Positions 1 through 13,600 of a stretch of 64,000 bases of DNA are shown here, in pieces; within the stretch, counting starts at the first letter, position 1, and each line of letters opens with the position of its first letter. The DNA is from Gavia stellata (Eukaryota; Chordata; Aves; Gaviiformes; Gaviidae). Below the pieces are notes generated by a model. It worked only from the letters and a program-made list of their open reading frames with translations. It had not been told where the DNA came from and did no database searches. Made by a program: the position numbers and the translations under genes. The stretch covers positions 22,085,930 through 22,149,929 of the forward strand of contig NC_082595.1 of assembly GCF_030936135.1 (NCBI RefSeq). The letters are read 5' to 3'.

Positions 1-2659
1 TGACACTTTTATAAAAAGGAATCATTGAAAGATATCAACATAGGGTTGGACTGTGTTGTTTTCAGAGTGGCATTTGGGGATGGGACCACATTTGAAGCTG
101 ATCTCAGAGTTTAAATCAACTATATTATTTAGAATAAGAGGTTGACCTGTGCTGTTTGAGCCTGCAACACATTATATTTACTGCTAAAATATCCTGGAAT
201 ACCTTTTATTGCTCAAAATATTCAGATACGTCACTTCATGATATTGATATGCAATGTATTTCCATAGATAAGATTAGAACCTTTACCATGAAACAGATGA
301 CTACAATAGTAATTCAGATTATTTAGTTTTTATAAGTGTTTTGTCTGTGATGGAAAGGGGGAAACTTGGCTGCAAAACTGAGCATTCAACTTTGTGAGAG
401 TTCTGTGTACTTGACTCATTCTTTCAGTGTCATTATTTTATTTCTTTTTGAAGAGGAAATTACAAAGATTTATTTGAAAAAATTCTAAAAGTTATGTATA
501 TTATATATGTGTATATATATTGTAAACATGTATTAAATGTGTCTAGTAAGGGAAGACTCCATGGGTGCATTTTAATGTTTTAGTATTAAGAGTTCTCTTC
601 AGTTTGTGTATACAAAGGATAATGGTGTGAGTATGAAATGAATGTTGTGTTTTTGCTTTCACAATACAATATGTAGTTACAGTTGTTTAAATTGCTGTAC
701 ATAAAACTAATAGGCCAGCATGCTTGTTTTTAAAGACTGTCATTCTGATTACAATTTGAATGTAAGAAGTGGCTGTTCAAATGTGAATTGAAAGATGTTT
801 CCTTCTCACTATTGAGCTCTTGCTCAAACTGAAAAGTGATTTTTTTAAAAGCTGGCAATAGCTAGAGGATGAGGTGCCTTTAAAAAAACAAAACAAATGT
901 AGCCTTACAAAGAGGTTGTGGAGTATATATATTTTTGTGCTGTCTTCATAACTGATGTCAATGTCTTTTTCCTGTACTTGCTCACATACTTGTAGGACTG
1001 CAGGGTATTGTGCATGAGCCTGTCAGATCTTCTGAACATCATCATAGGAGTTAGGGATGAAAAAATTGTTTAGGTTATCTAGTCCATCTGCTTGCTAAAG
1101 CAGGGTTGTAGACTTGTGCATTTAATATTGTCTTGGCCAGTGAGGTTTTATATCTGTTCTAAACAATTAGACTTCCTTTGGAAGATTATTTCAATGATTG
1201 TCTCTCACTGACAGGAGGATTTACATGATGTTTAGTAGTTCTTTTTTTGTAACTTCATGCCAGTATTCCAAGCCATGTTTTGTGCCATTTTATTCCTCAT
1301 TGTCTTTGTAATTTGGAACCTGCATGCATGCACTGGTTCTAGCTGTATATTTCTATTTCTTTCCACTTTCTTGAAGCTATTTTTCAGTCTGCTCTTTTTA
1401 CACAACTTTTTCTTGTTTTCAGCTTTTTACCTCAGTTCTCCATATCTTGGTGCCCACACCACCATTCCACATGCATGATTTCTTGGACTTAGTCTGAAGG
1501 TCATCTGTTAAGTGTGGTGTGTGTTTATTTGTTTGTTTTCCTCTGTAACATGATTCTTTTGTGTAGCAAGACCAAACTTTTGGTCTTCTGGCTAGTGTCT
1601 CACAAACCCAAATTGTATTTCTTTTTTTCTGACAACTGTTTTAAATAACTTTGAGCATTGCTGCTTCTCAAGTTTCTTCTTCACTTTCAGTATGTTGTTA
1701 TGATTCTTTTGTAGCTAGATACTTAATTCCTGTTTCATGATTAACCTGGGTTTTATAAGCTTTGAACGTCTGATCTCTGAGGGCACGAAATTGTTTCTGT
1801 TTTTTCCCTTTTATGTGCAGTTCTTCCTGGTTCAATGTAATTGGTAACATTCATTAATGTGGTACATACATCTATTGAAGACGTAAACACAACTGGACCT
1901 AAGGCATATTCTTGCAAAAAAGCATTTTTGTGCAACATCGGTATATGGCATTTTACCATTACTATTCTTCCCATACCTAATTTACATGGTACATTTTTTT
2001 AATGGTTAACTCATATAACTTTTTGTGTATGTTAGCCTGTGCTCCTGATTTTTGTTTTATTAACTAATTTAATGGGAGAATTTTCAGTCCCTTCTGTATG
2101 TTGAAAATTGGTCTGTTAGTTTTAAATACTCTCATTTTTATTTCTAATTTACTTCACTGTGCTGTTTGCTTTCACATATTTGATTCAGTTACCAAAACGC
2201 TTGCACAAAATGATTTGGAGTAGCCTGGAAGAAGCTCTAGATATAATTATATCATGGAAAACATTTTCTTCACTCTTACAAAATCCTAGCGTCTGCATTT
2301 ATTTTTGTGCCTCAAAGAGAAAACTTCTGACATACCAAGTAAAAGATATTATTACTTGTAAGAAAATCACCCCATGAATATTTTGGGATCGCATTCATCT
2401 TTATTTTTATAAAATATGTTCTTCAGCAAGAAGCCTGTACAACTATATGCCACATACTGTAGGTTATTTTTTAGGCTGTATGATTTCAAATAATGTTATG
2501 TTAAAGCAGTCCCAGGTGTAATGTGTTTGAGTAAGTGTGTGATGTTCACCGTACAGCTTTGTGATTAGGTCATACGCCACCATTTTGCAGTGGTGAATTT
2601 AAAGTAATCAGAAACTTGTCCTTTTGAATAAGTGTTTAAGTGATAAAGGACTTAGTTAT
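1..2659 (+). other. AT-rich non-coding DNA, possible 3' UTR of a gene entering from the left (STRN?)
   Basis: I see no recognisable coding exon and no interspersed repeat. The sequence is T-rich on the plus strand, with long AT-rich runs typical of a long vertebrate 3' UTR. In mammals I recall STRN (striatin) lying next to VIT in convergent orientation. By that synteny a plus-strand STRN 3' UTR would fall here. Nothing in this sequence itself proves it; introns or intergenic DNA would look similar. Confidence 0.3.
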
Positions 2660-2914
2660 ACCACCTTTTTCAGTAAACCACCTTTTTCAGTAAACCACCT
2701 TTTTCAGTAAACCACCTTTTTCAGTAAACCACCTTTTTCAGTAAACCACCTTTTTCAGTAAACCACCTTTTTCAGTAAACCACCTTTTTCAGTAAACCAC
2801 CTTTTTCAGTAAACCACCTTTTTCAGTAAACCACCTTTTTCAGTAAACCACCTTTTTCAGTAAACCACCTTTTTCAGTAAACCACCTTTTTCAGTAAACC
2901 ACCTTTTTCAGTAC
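2660..2914 (+). repeat. 17-bp minisatellite, 15 copies
   Basis: This is a head-to-tail array of the unit ACCACCTTTTTCAGTAA in exact 17-bp register from 2660. Fourteen copies are identical; the fifteenth (2898-2914) differs only at its last base. Near-perfect identity implies recent expansion, so length is probably polymorphic. On the plus strand every unit looks like a 3' splice site: a short pyrimidine tract followed by CAG. Confidence 0.98.
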
Positions 2915-5900
2915 ACCTGTTTGATGACAGATGTGTCCCCTTTCCCCACTTCCTTCCTCATGTTTTAACAATGTAATTTCGGGGAGCAGCAATTTCCATA
3001 AACTGATGTGTCATTTGAGCAGTGTTTGATTGGCAGAAGTGTTAGTTCATCCTAAAGGAAACCAAAAATTAAAAAGCGGGCATAACCATCAGATAAGCAA
3101 ATTCTGGGTTTTTTTTAATGCCTTTCAAGATTTGTATTTGGAAGTGTTTGTAGGCTGTGGTTTGGCAGTGTCTTTGCAGACTGTCCTAGGGAACCTACTT
3201 GACACCTGTGTGAAATATTTAGTAAACCTAGTAAAACTTAGTAACATGGGTTGAGTTAAGGAAGAAAATACAGCCATTGTGGTTGTCCCTGTGCCTGTAC
3301 AGCAAGAGACTACAGCAGTGTTCTTGGAGTCCTGTTTGCTGAAACATCAGGTTTGCAGTCTAACATGAGTTATTTGTGCAGCGTGGGAGTATCTGCAAAT
3401 GAGATTATTTCTATTTTTGCTTTGAAGATCTGTAGGTAGCGGTCATTTGGATTGTGTGCTGAACAGCGAGGGAAGCAGGGAGACCATTTGTTGAACTCTC
3501 TAGGGGATAGATAGTAGGTTTAAACGGCCAGAACCAATGTGCCTTCCATGTGACTGGTGTCACCTCAGGACAATTGGGCTGTGGAGCAGTGTGGAGTTTA
3601 GCCCAATGGTATCACAAAGGAAAACGTTAAAAGGTTAGAGTAGCAAGTTTATGAGGCTTTCCTGTAATGATTCTTCAGATTTATTCATTCGTGCATTGGC
3701 TGCAGGTTATACGAAGGATAAAATCTAGTATATATCCAGATTACAAATTATGCACTCTTGTGGCATAGTAAAAGGCGGAGATTGTTCAAATTTCAAAACT
3801 ATGTCACTTTAGATGAGGAGATGGCAGGAGATTTGTAACAGTTTATTACTTAACAGAAGAGTAATTTCTATTCTTAGAATTTAACATAGTCTTCATGTTG
3901 GGGACCCAGTTATGCAAAGATAAGTTCCTCAGACTCTGTAGTGGGACTACTCTTTTTCTTCCAGATGATAAACATTTATTTACAAAACAAAATTGGAGGA
4001 CGAAGACTTTGTCTCATGCTGTCCATTAGTGTTAAACCAAAGCCACAAAATTTGGGAAGCAGAGTAGAATTTTAGGCTTGTTTCTCATTTTTCTTCTCTT
4101 CCTTCAGTCATAATCTACATATTTAATATATATTGCATAGTCATCTGTATGACTCACTTCACATTAAATATCCCATTCTGTAAAAAATACTCCTTCAGTA
4201 CTTTCTCATACAACTGAGATGTGAATGGGACCGGTGGTTCCAGGTAATTGGTGACTCACCTAGCATGTATGTCTTTCAGCTTTCTAATTCAGCTGATAAG
4301 ATTCATGGAAATAACTGTGAAAACATGACGCTGCTTATAATATAGCATTTAAAAACATTCTGAAATTCATGACTGTTTAGCAGAAATTGTTTTGGACTAC
4401 ACTGTTAAGAATGAAGAAATCAGAATATGATAGTAAATTATTTACAGATGGTAAATTGGTTTGTATAAGATGTTGCCATCTTTGACACGTTAATTTGAGT
4501 TTTCTTGGGCATCTGCTGTTGGTGAGCATTGTAGGGATGCTCAGCATAGCTGTTAGTATTAAGCAACAGAGAGAAAGCAAAGATTTCACTGAAAAAACTA
4601 CTCGGATGTTTCAGGAAGCTCCCTTTTTGCATAAGGATGTGAATTATCTAAATCTGATAATGCATTTGGTTGAAGAGGGGTACAATAGGTGAGCAGTCTT
4701 GACTCTTTCATCATCAGTGTCTTTAAGCGAACACTGTTACTGAAACAAATGGCCTGTAAACTGCTAGTGAAAACCTCCGCAGTGTTTCTACTGAGCAGCA
4801 GAGAAACTGATGAAAACCACAGTGACAATCCATCCAGTTATATAGGGGGTGTTTTACAAGAAATAACCCATATTGTAAAAGATAGCATTACCTACAACAC
4901 AGCAAATGAACAAACACCTGGGGAGTGGTGGGGGACTTAGGATGACCTTTGTGTAAATAGTCCTTGCTCAAGCAAGTGCTCTTGTTCAGCTAGTGAGACT
5001 AATCCCAGGAGGGAGGATGGTGGGAAGTAAGACCTTTAAAATGATGTCTCTGCCTGTGCTAATGAACATACCTGTTGTGCAGATTATCTATCCTTCTGAT
5101 ACCTGCTTTTTATCTTCCACTTAAATCCTCCTTTAGGCTATATTTTCTTAGAATCTTAAAATCCCATCTGCAGTATACTCTCATTGCAGGGTATATTTCA
5201 TGAAGAAATACTGATTTTTCTCTTAGCGTGTTTTTTGTAGGGTGGTGGAGTTTCAGCTTCAGCCCTACCCCTCCCACCACCAAAAGGCTGATTTGTACCT
5301 CCTTATTCCCAGATCATTTAATTCTACTGAGTTATCTCTTACCCCACTTGCTGACTTAATTTTGCTGCTCTATAGTCTGTTGTGAAAACTTATGAAATGC
5401 TGTATCATTTAAGATGTTTTTGAGAATCTGAATTCCAGTATGAAAGATGTAAATCCAGTTGAATAGTACAATTTGTGGGTCTCAGCTGGTTCATTGTCAG
5501 GAGAGATTTGTTGCTGGATAACAAAATCCAAACTGTGGCTGAGCTAAAAAGGCATTTAATAATAACATATGCTTTTTAGCCCAACTTTCTTCCTGACAGA
5601 GTCTGGGTTGTGGTATTGTGTGTTAAACTAGTTTTGCCCTGCTTGTGCTGCCAAGCCATGCTGTGATCCTGGGAGATCACACTCATGTTTAAACCATGCC
5701 CGCATGTGTGTTTTTTAAGCTGCTCAAAGCCTTGTGCTGACACAGTCCTCAAGCCTGGTCTACTTGCATTCCCTCAGTTTGAATTGCAGGCTCCCAAAAC
5801 TACTTCCTTGCTATTTCAAGAAACCCTTGGTCCTCACACCAGAGTATTAGACTGGGATGTTGAAAAAAGATTTATGCAGCTGGACCTGTACTATTCTGAG

Positions 5901-7700
5901 GGAAGGGATAACTTGTTGCCAAGCCAAATATTTTCATTATTTTTGGATTACTTACTAAAAGCAGCCAAAAACATTGTATAAGGGATAAACGATGGACTTC
6001 AAGCTAATATTTTTCCATTAAGAATTTATTTTTTTATTCTTCCTGTCATCAAGATAGTGCTTTTTGAATGTAGCTTGTTTTCAGATGTATGGCTCATAGA
6101 ATTGTTTCCTTGCAGTTGGACATTTATAAACCTGCATAAACGGTCTCATATGTGTTAGCACTTTTTCTGGAAATGCAAACTGAGCATATTAGCTAATAAT
6201 TTCTTGTACCTTTATAGCCCAAGCAGACTGAAAAGCGGTCTTGTGCTATGTGTTCCTTGAATCATGCATCTGAAAAAAGTTGTAGAAGAAAATCTATGAT
6301 GAGAAGACTATTGTTGCTGTAAGATTTTCTGTTGACATTTGTCAGCATATCAACTACCTGCATTGTATTTCATATAAATATCTTCAATTGGTTTCTTTTA
6401 AAAGAAACTGTCAGGTTTAAAAAAAAAAAATCCAGGAAAAAATCTTTGCCTTATGGACAGTAGTTTGGATTTTTTTTTTTGTTGTTTATATCAAAACACT
6501 TTTTTCCTCTCTACAAGAATAATTGTTGAACTTAGAGTTACCTGACAGTTCTTGTTCAGAGAAGATACCACAGGTGATAACCACTTAAATGTTAGTAATT
6601 GCAGTTGCTCCTCATCTGTTTTGGGTCACTTCTATGACAGAGAGTTGATATGAAAAAGCTACTGTGACTGGTACATAAACAGCTAAAGGAAATTAAGACT
6701 CCCCTTCAGAATTATACTGAGGTTATGATTTTGCATGCCAGTTTTGAATGACTACTTCGAAACAATGTTGGGCTTCAAGTGTCTTACGAAGTGGTGGATC
6801 CAAATGAGAAATACCTACTTGTTGAATAATAGTCTGCTTGTCAGTTTGTGTATGGCTCAGTACAAGGCTGTGTCAGAATTTCAGTACCACCAAATTACCT
6901 TATTTAAATGCTACTGTCATACAAAAGTGAACGTTAATTTAAGTGAGAAATTCTGTTTTCTGACTTGTGAAGGAAATAGTTTTCTTGGGAGAAAGGATCC
7001 ATCAATTTTATGTATTTTGTGATTTCAGAAAGGCTTCTTAATCACGGGACATGAGAAAAGTGAAAAAGTGATTTATTCTCCAAAGATTTGATAAGCGTTT
7101 ATAATAAAAAGTATAAATTTTTGCTTTAAATGAAAATGCTTCTTCAAACACTTAATATTAAACTTCTTACTAAAATTCAATATTTTAAAATCCTGGATAA
7201 ATATCTAAAATGGCAAAGATATAAAATTCAGAGGGAGATTATTTTGAAATACACCAGTATATTTTTGAGCTTCTCAGTTGCTGCCCTGAATTTTCTCCTT
7301 TTCACTGCAATTCCTATTTTGTGAAATTTCTTGGATAGGTTGTATTTAAAACTACATTCACTTGCCTGAAGAAGTCAAGTAAATACTTTGTCATTAAAAT
7401 TACATAGATCTGCTTGTGTTAGTGTGCTGTTTAAAATGAGACCACATTGAGGTAACCATGCAGGCATTTGTATTGGTATGACAGTAGTGAAGTGGGGTAG
7501 CTGCATATTGAACCCGCATTCTGTGCTGAGCAAAATCACATGGACTTCCAGAAATAAGCAATGGTTTTTAAGAGCAGCTTTATTTAATGTTACAGCAGCA
7601 AGTAAGTGTCATTTGTACTATATAATTATGTAAATTGGGTGCTAATAAATACTATTTTTCAACATTTTGTATTGTGTTTGTAATTTTGCGTTCTATCACA
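2915..7700 (+). other. AT-rich non-coding DNA after the minisatellite
   Basis: This stretch is unique-looking and mostly AT-rich, with open frames no longer than about 100 codons and no recognisable protein. It is compatible with the continuation of a long 3' UTR up to the poly(A) signal at 7644. Small homopolymer runs occur at about 6420 (A) and 6470 (T). Confidence 0.3.
7644..7649 (+). terminator. Candidate plus-strand polyadenylation signal (AATAAA)
   Basis: An AATAAA lies in GCTAATAAATAC, followed about 20 nt later by the GT-rich stretch TTTTGTATTGTGTTTGTAAT. That is a good arrangement for cleavage and polyadenylation of a plus-strand transcript. It would suit the end of the gene inferred to enter from the left. 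A second plus-strand AATAAA is at 10522-10527. Confidence 0.4.
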
Positions 7701-10700
7701 AGATGTGTGTACTAGGAGGGCGAGGGCGAAGTGCACTCAGACTAGGACAAGTAGACATGCGTTTGGAGGGGCATGAAGTAACTTCATGTGAACTTTCTTT
7801 CTTTTGAACTGTGCAAAGCATTACTATTCACAGTAGTGTCTCAGTTTTTCTATTCTCCACGTGTCTTGGTTTTGTACTGCTTTGCCATCTTGGCCCTGTT
7901 GGCACCCTACATCTTTTTGTGCACTTAGGCACGCAGTCGCCACTGTCTGCATGGGGTGAGCAGACATGCAGGGTGGGTATGGTGCTGTTGTGCAGGAGCT
8001 GGTCTATCAGCAGTGCCTTGATCGCAGTGAGACATGGTGCGCTTCCTGGGGAGAACATTCATTTAACATAAAAATAAGTGCAAGCGCATGGTTCTGCCCT
8101 TGGGGAGAGGATGAGGGAGAGCAAACCACACTTCACAGATGGTAGTCATGTTGCTACGGGAGGATGCTCAGAATGGCACTGTTGAGGGGGTGGCATGGGA
8201 ACCTACACAGAACTGAGCAGAACAACTTGTTAGTAAGTCCATCCTGTTTTTTCTAAGCTTGTAGGTGGGATAAGCGAAGTTCTCATCTCCTCTCCATGGT
8301 AGGCAAAATTAGCTTCTGATTGAGTCCTACTCATCTTCCCTCCTCATAAGAAAAGAGGAATTGCTCTATGAAATGACAATATGGTTGCATTCACCTGTGT
8401 TCTGCCTCCAGAGAGGGTCAGTAGAAGATTCCTGAGGTAGGGCAAAAGAAGATTTCACGAACAATGTAGGAGTGAACTTCCCACATGGGAGGCCTTCCTA
8501 ACGTCCTTATGGGTTTGCCTATGGACAAGACGTCCCCATAATGATTTGGGTGTGAGAAAAGTGAGCATATTCTCTTTGGCCATATGGTGAAACTTTGAAC
8601 TACCATTTGTCTTTGTGCTTAAGAAGAAGTAATTTTTATGAGTGAGTGTTGGAGTTCTTGAACTCCATTATCAGAGTTTTTATTAGAAATCAGAGAAGGG
8701 GTTAAGCTGGTGTTAAGGAAAATAAGACTTGCTTCTCTTGCTATTCAGTATGACTGACAGCTGATTGTGAGTGATGTAGCTGATGCAGTGCTAAAACCTG
8801 TGATACCCCCCAGTTTAAGTTTTTAACAAGGGAAAAAGACTACTTTGAGGAATTTGAGGCATTCAGCTATATAGATGTACACTTGCAATGTTTTCAATAT
8901 GTAGGTGATTTAGCAAATGTAGATGGCTGGTACTGTCTAGGACTTCAACTGAGATGGGAATGGAAAAGAAAAGGTATCAAGTTGTTTCCATAATGTTGCT
9001 TATGGGTAGAGAAAAATATCTAGAAGAATGATGAGAGAGAGAGAGAGAGTGACTTTGTTCAACCATGAATTAATTTAAGGTACAGATACCACAGAAGACT
9101 GACTTAGTGTTTGGTGTCTACGTAATATCTCTGATATTTACTGCTTGCTTTGACTTGCCAAGTAGATAACGTGGATAATTTTCTGTGGAGTTTACAGGTC
9201 GGGTGTTAAATCCACGAAGGACGTTTAGATTGGGTTGGTCCTGTCTGGATGCTTAACCCCAGCTGGTTACTGGAACGCTTCCCTTCATGTGCTGGAGAAC
9301 CGTGGGGGAAGGAACACGAGGATGAAGGGGAAGCTCATCTGCCCACCTGTCAGAAAAGCAAAATTCAGCAGCTGCTATGGGGAAACCCTCCTCTTGCTGA
9401 ACTAGCAAAGCGACAGCAGCTGAGGAGCAAGAGGGTGCACACGGCAGGCAATGCCTTCTGTGCAGGGTGGCAGTGACAGCTGAGGTGCTGAGTTGCCCAC
9501 CTCTGCATTAGCAAGGTAAGACACTGCTGGGAAACAGGAGTTTGTGCTATCTCTCTCTGAAGAGATGATTGAATTTTGCATTGAACTTATGTTGTTAACC
9601 CAGAATGTGAGTAGCTAGTGCTGGAGTTAAAGGCAAGAGGTGCTCTCATAGAGCTCCCCCATGGCTTTCAGAGCATGGATGTCAGTATTTATTTCCAGGT
9701 GGGTGTTCTGCACTGTGATTGCTGAGCAGTGATAAGCCACCAGCCCAACTCCTGAGTACAAAGATGCTCGTTTCCTAGGGAGAGGGTGATCAGACAACCC
9801 CCACCTGGCTATGTATTCAGTGTCTAGTTCAAACAGCTCCCAGCCCTGGCTGGCTGCCTGCCTCCAAGTCCAACCCGTTTGGTGCCTTTCTTTTGGATGC
9901 ATCAGCCAGACGGCAGGTTCCACCGCAGTGGTCTGGCATCTGAAACTAAACAGCCCAGCATCAAGCATCTGGACATCTATCTAGATCCTCTTTGATTCGG
10001 CCCTGCATCTAGAAGGTGTGCAGAGACTGTTTTAATTTTTTTCAGCTTCCAAAAGAAGTCTGGTTCCAAGTAAGATGTGATCTTGCAGACTTGGGGAAGC
10101 ACGTATGATTTTGGCGCCTTTCAGCTGTTAGACTCTGCTTCAATGACTGATTCCTCTGATAGTTATTTTGGTGGTCCTTCCTCTGCTAGCTCACTTCTAG
10201 GCTTTTTTTCAGCTGAGCATGTAAAAGGACAACATTGAAACACCTGGGGCTTTACCAACCTTGCTAGGTCTTCCATAATCTAGTAAGAGCCACAGCTGCA
10301 TTTCAGAAACTAAAGTGTCATGGACCATATGTTTTTTAACCACATACAAGATGACATGTACTGCATATGCCTTTGGGACAATTTTATTGCAAAAGATATA
10401 GCAACATGTATTGATGAGCTGAAAATAGCTTGTATATGTTACAGAAGGAGTTCTGCTGCTTTGAGGGAGTATACCCCCTCAAACTTTTATGAAGATTTAT
10501 ACATAAATTATCTTGTTTTTTAATAAAACAGTATTTAGACACTTTAGTAGATGGCAAGTATTTCGATTGCTATGAAAGGTAAAGGTTAAGAGGAGTGTGT
10601 TCTGTGCTGATCCACTCACATTTGTTAATGGAAGGGTGTATTCTTACAAGTTCTGAGGCTTACACTTAAGTTTACAGTGTTTATGAATAGGACATCTAAG

Positions 10701-12049
10701 TTTTGATGAGTGTCAGATTAAACATTAAACCACTTTCAACTTTGAGATCCAACAATTTCAAGGCCATCCTGAGAAGTTAACAAAAATGCACATTGGCAAC
10801 CTAGTGCCATAGTTCTTCTGTAAACTGCAAGATAAACCATTTAAACAACAAAAAACCCTGAAGTGCCCTTTGTAAATGCTTGACACAGAAGATACCTGTG
10901 CAACTTCCCTGTGAAAGAGGGTTTGAAAGGGCACTGTCACTGCTTGAAGTTTAAGCTTTCGGAAGAAATTAAAATGCGTATCCTAAAGCACATGCGTGGC
11001 TCTAACTGTTCCTAATGTCTCAGCCGTCTGTGCTGTGCTTTCGGCAGAGCATGAGTGAAACATTGGGGAGCCTCTGCAGAGTACGAGTCTTCCGTGCTGC
11101 AAGAGTACGGCCAGTATGGAAAACAATATGCAGTGGTAAGCTGTTGCATTAAAAATGAAACCACAATATTAAGAGTAGCTAAAAGTTAAGACTTAGGCTT
11201 TTTTCTCAGCTAAATTAAACCCCAAGCAAACAGCTTTTCAACAATAAATCTGGTGTCCGAACTGAAGTCCCCAGTAAATTAAGTTTATGCATTTGAGATT
11301 TGTCCAGCCAATGTAATGTCCCTTGTTGTCAGAGAAAGATGATTTCAGCAGAACGGTAGTGAGGGAGGTGGGTGAGCAGATGGGGGGCTATCAGGGGTTG
11401 CTCTGCTTCTACCTAACTCTCTATCCTTAATCTTTACTTTTTCAAGCCAAGAAGCTATTGTTGTGGAAGCGCAGCAGCACAGATTAGTGTTAAAAACACT
11501 GGATACAAATACATTTTATGTCATTGTTTTGCTTTTTTTGGAAGCTGGCAGTGCCCTGCGTCTTGCATTATTGTATTGACGATGTTCAGTTAAAGCTGGA
11601 ATTGAGTATTTCTTCTAAGAGGAAGATCTGAACCTTCCCTGCGTAAAACCACTCTTTAATCCAGCATTGGCTTTGATAACCTCTTGAGAGGACTCTAGCC
11701 TGGCTTATGTTACCACAGCGGGGAGATCATGCAGAATCTGCCCTTCTCATTAGTTTATGTTATGCTTACTCCATTGGTAATTTTTGAGCTACTTCAGTCA
11801 TATTTCCAAACATAATGATTTCAAAGATTGCGCTACTTCTGTTGACAGAAAGGAGTCTCCCTTACGGCAATTTACTTCAATTAATGTTTTTATGTGACTA
11901 ATAAACATCCTGGGTCATGGTTATTTATTAAAACTATAAAGGGTATTAAAAGTCTGGTTTGTGATTAAGACGTGAAATTTGAGTTTTAATTTCTTCCCAT
12001 TTCCTGTTAGTTCCACAAGCTTGACGCAGTGAGGCTTTGATTGCCATAA
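7701..12049. other. Intergenic DNA between VIT and the left neighbour
   Basis: I recognise no exon, RNA gene or interspersed element. It holds a (GA)8 microsatellite at 9033-9049. The longest frame (9968-9627, minus, 113 codons) matches no family I know. If the two genes converge as inferred, this is the spacer between their 3' ends. Confidence 0.5.
9033..9049. repeat. (GA)8 microsatellite
   Basis: A short perfect dinucleotide run in intergenic DNA. Confidence 0.9.
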
Positions 12050-13421
12050 GGTGCATGAACAGGCACGTTTTTATTGGCTCTGAAACTCCATCCCTTTCCT
12101 TCGATAGCTTTGCTTAATGAGCATGTTTTCTTAAATTATACTGGATGGAAACACAACCAGCAACTGCTGCTTCCTAATTGAAGTGCAATTCTTTTGACCT
12201 TCTTAATCTGTCAGTCCTCTCCTACTGACTAGTGATACGGCTAGTTCTTCACTTAAGAAACAACCGTGTGTTTTGAATAATTCAGGGCTGTAGTAGGTTC
12301 ATTTTGAAATCAATCCATAAAACAGAAGTCAGTCCCAAATTTGGGAGAGGGTGTCTGTAAATGCTCAAAATGCTGCTTTTTCCCAGTGTATAGTACAGAA
12401 CTTCAGATAATTCCCTCTTAAATCCTGTTAATGGCTTTTGAACAGCTCTCCTCACACTAGAGACTGCTGTACGCTGTTCTGAGCTGTGGTTTAATGATAG
12501 AGTGGGCCTCAAATGCTTTTCCGATTGCAAGCAACTTAAACCCATGATTTTCTCCAAGAGTTTCCTCTGTCCTGCCATCTCTCCGGCAGTCCTGCAGGCC
12601 TTGAGCCCGCACAAGAGCGGAGCAAGTGAGCTAAGGGGACAAGACATTTCTCAAAATCAAATATTAATGCAGTGCTGTAGGAGGCTAGATTCTAGTTCCT
12701 GCATGTTGGCTGCTTTGTGGCTTTGGGGCTTTACTGGGGTTTGACAAACGGTTGTAGGGTCCCACAGTGTGACTCTTTCCTCTCGCTTGCTTTCCAGTCT
12801 CTGGGTTTGGATAAATCTCAATAAATCTCAATGCTTGAGTTTACACTAGCTGGAGCTTAACTTGCTGGCAAAACAGCTGTACAGAGAGAGAGTGCCTGCT
12901 TTTAAGAAGGTACTCAAATTTGAGTCGTGTCCCCCTGAAAAAATGTGTCGGGTATTTTGGCCCTGACCTGGGTGCTGACTGGCAGGCAGTGCCACACAGA
13001 GGTGCTTCTGCCACAGCAGCTAAGTAGCGTGGCTGCTCCCTGAAGGGACCTAGCCATTTCAGGAAGCAGGTGGTACATTTTAAGGAGCTTATGTGTGCCC
13101 AAAGGTGGGAATCAGACAAGCTGAGCTTCTCTGCTGGAAGCAGCTTTTCAAACAGGTCCAGTTATTTCCTCCATGTTTACTGCCTCTTTTGCTATCCATC
13201 CAAATCAGAGTTTCTGAAGCCTGCAAGGAAAAGAAGAAAAAATCAACGGTCTACACAGAGCATTATCGTGCATAGGGACAGAGCTGCAATCAACTTTGCT
13301 GACTGGGAAGTGCCAGAGAAAAACACCTCCATTATTTCTTGAACTGAAGGCTGACATTACTCCTGTGGCACTTGGTGTGCCTTCAGCACGGCGCCTGAGG
13401 GTTCTGCCTTGCTTGAGTCCA
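12050..13421 (-). other. VIT: Probable VIT 3' UTR
   Basis: This is non-coding sequence directly after the VIT stop. Minus-strand poly(A) signals are an ATTAAA at 12495-12490 and an AATAAA at 12075-12070; the second is the first canonical hexamer after the stop. The 3' boundary given assumes cleavage just beyond that hexamer. The true end could be nearer, or further left at another AATAAA at 11929-11924. Open frames on both strands here are short and unrecognised. Confidence 0.45.
12070..12075 (-). terminator. VIT: Candidate VIT polyadenylation signal (AATAAA)
   Basis: The minus strand reads CCAATAAAAACGTGCC, the first canonical AATAAA after the VIT stop, about 1.35 kb downstream. No strong GU-rich element was confirmed behind it. 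The upstream ATTAAA (12495-12490) is an alternative. Confidence 0.35.
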
Positions 13422-13600
13422 TCAGTTCCGTGGCTGGGAATTAAATTCTGTGCAAATGTTTTGGATGAGCTGATTAACAAAGCGGTAGAGGTTGTCAAAT
13501 TCATCCACGAAGAAGGAATGCTCCTTATCGGGGTCCGTTGCGATGGCTTCCAGTTCATCTTGGGCTGCCCAAGCAACTCCGATGGAGTAAGCTATAATTC
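13422..13600 (-). CDS. VIT: VIT coding exon 14: vWFA2 C-terminus and stop
   Basis: The exon enters in phase 1 after acceptor TTTCGTTCCAG and ends at TGA (13424-13422). It encodes [20 protein letters not shown], then [20 protein letters not shown] and [18 protein letters not shown]. The SIGVAWAAQ and [12 protein letters not shown] strings match the vitrin C-terminus. Minus-strand sequence beyond the stop (lower coordinates) is 3' UTR. Confidence 0.95.

Noticed and set aside
12811..12830. Tandem ATAAATCTCA copies, read as a plus-strand poly(A) signal pair
   Set aside because: Only a 10-bp duplication; on the plus strand it lies inside the inferred VIT 3' UTR and has no supporting GT-rich element.
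13205..13576. 123-codon minus-strand open frame over the last VIT exon
   Set aside because: Out-of-frame shadow of exon 14 plus 3' UTR; the frame ending NSQPRN is the real one.
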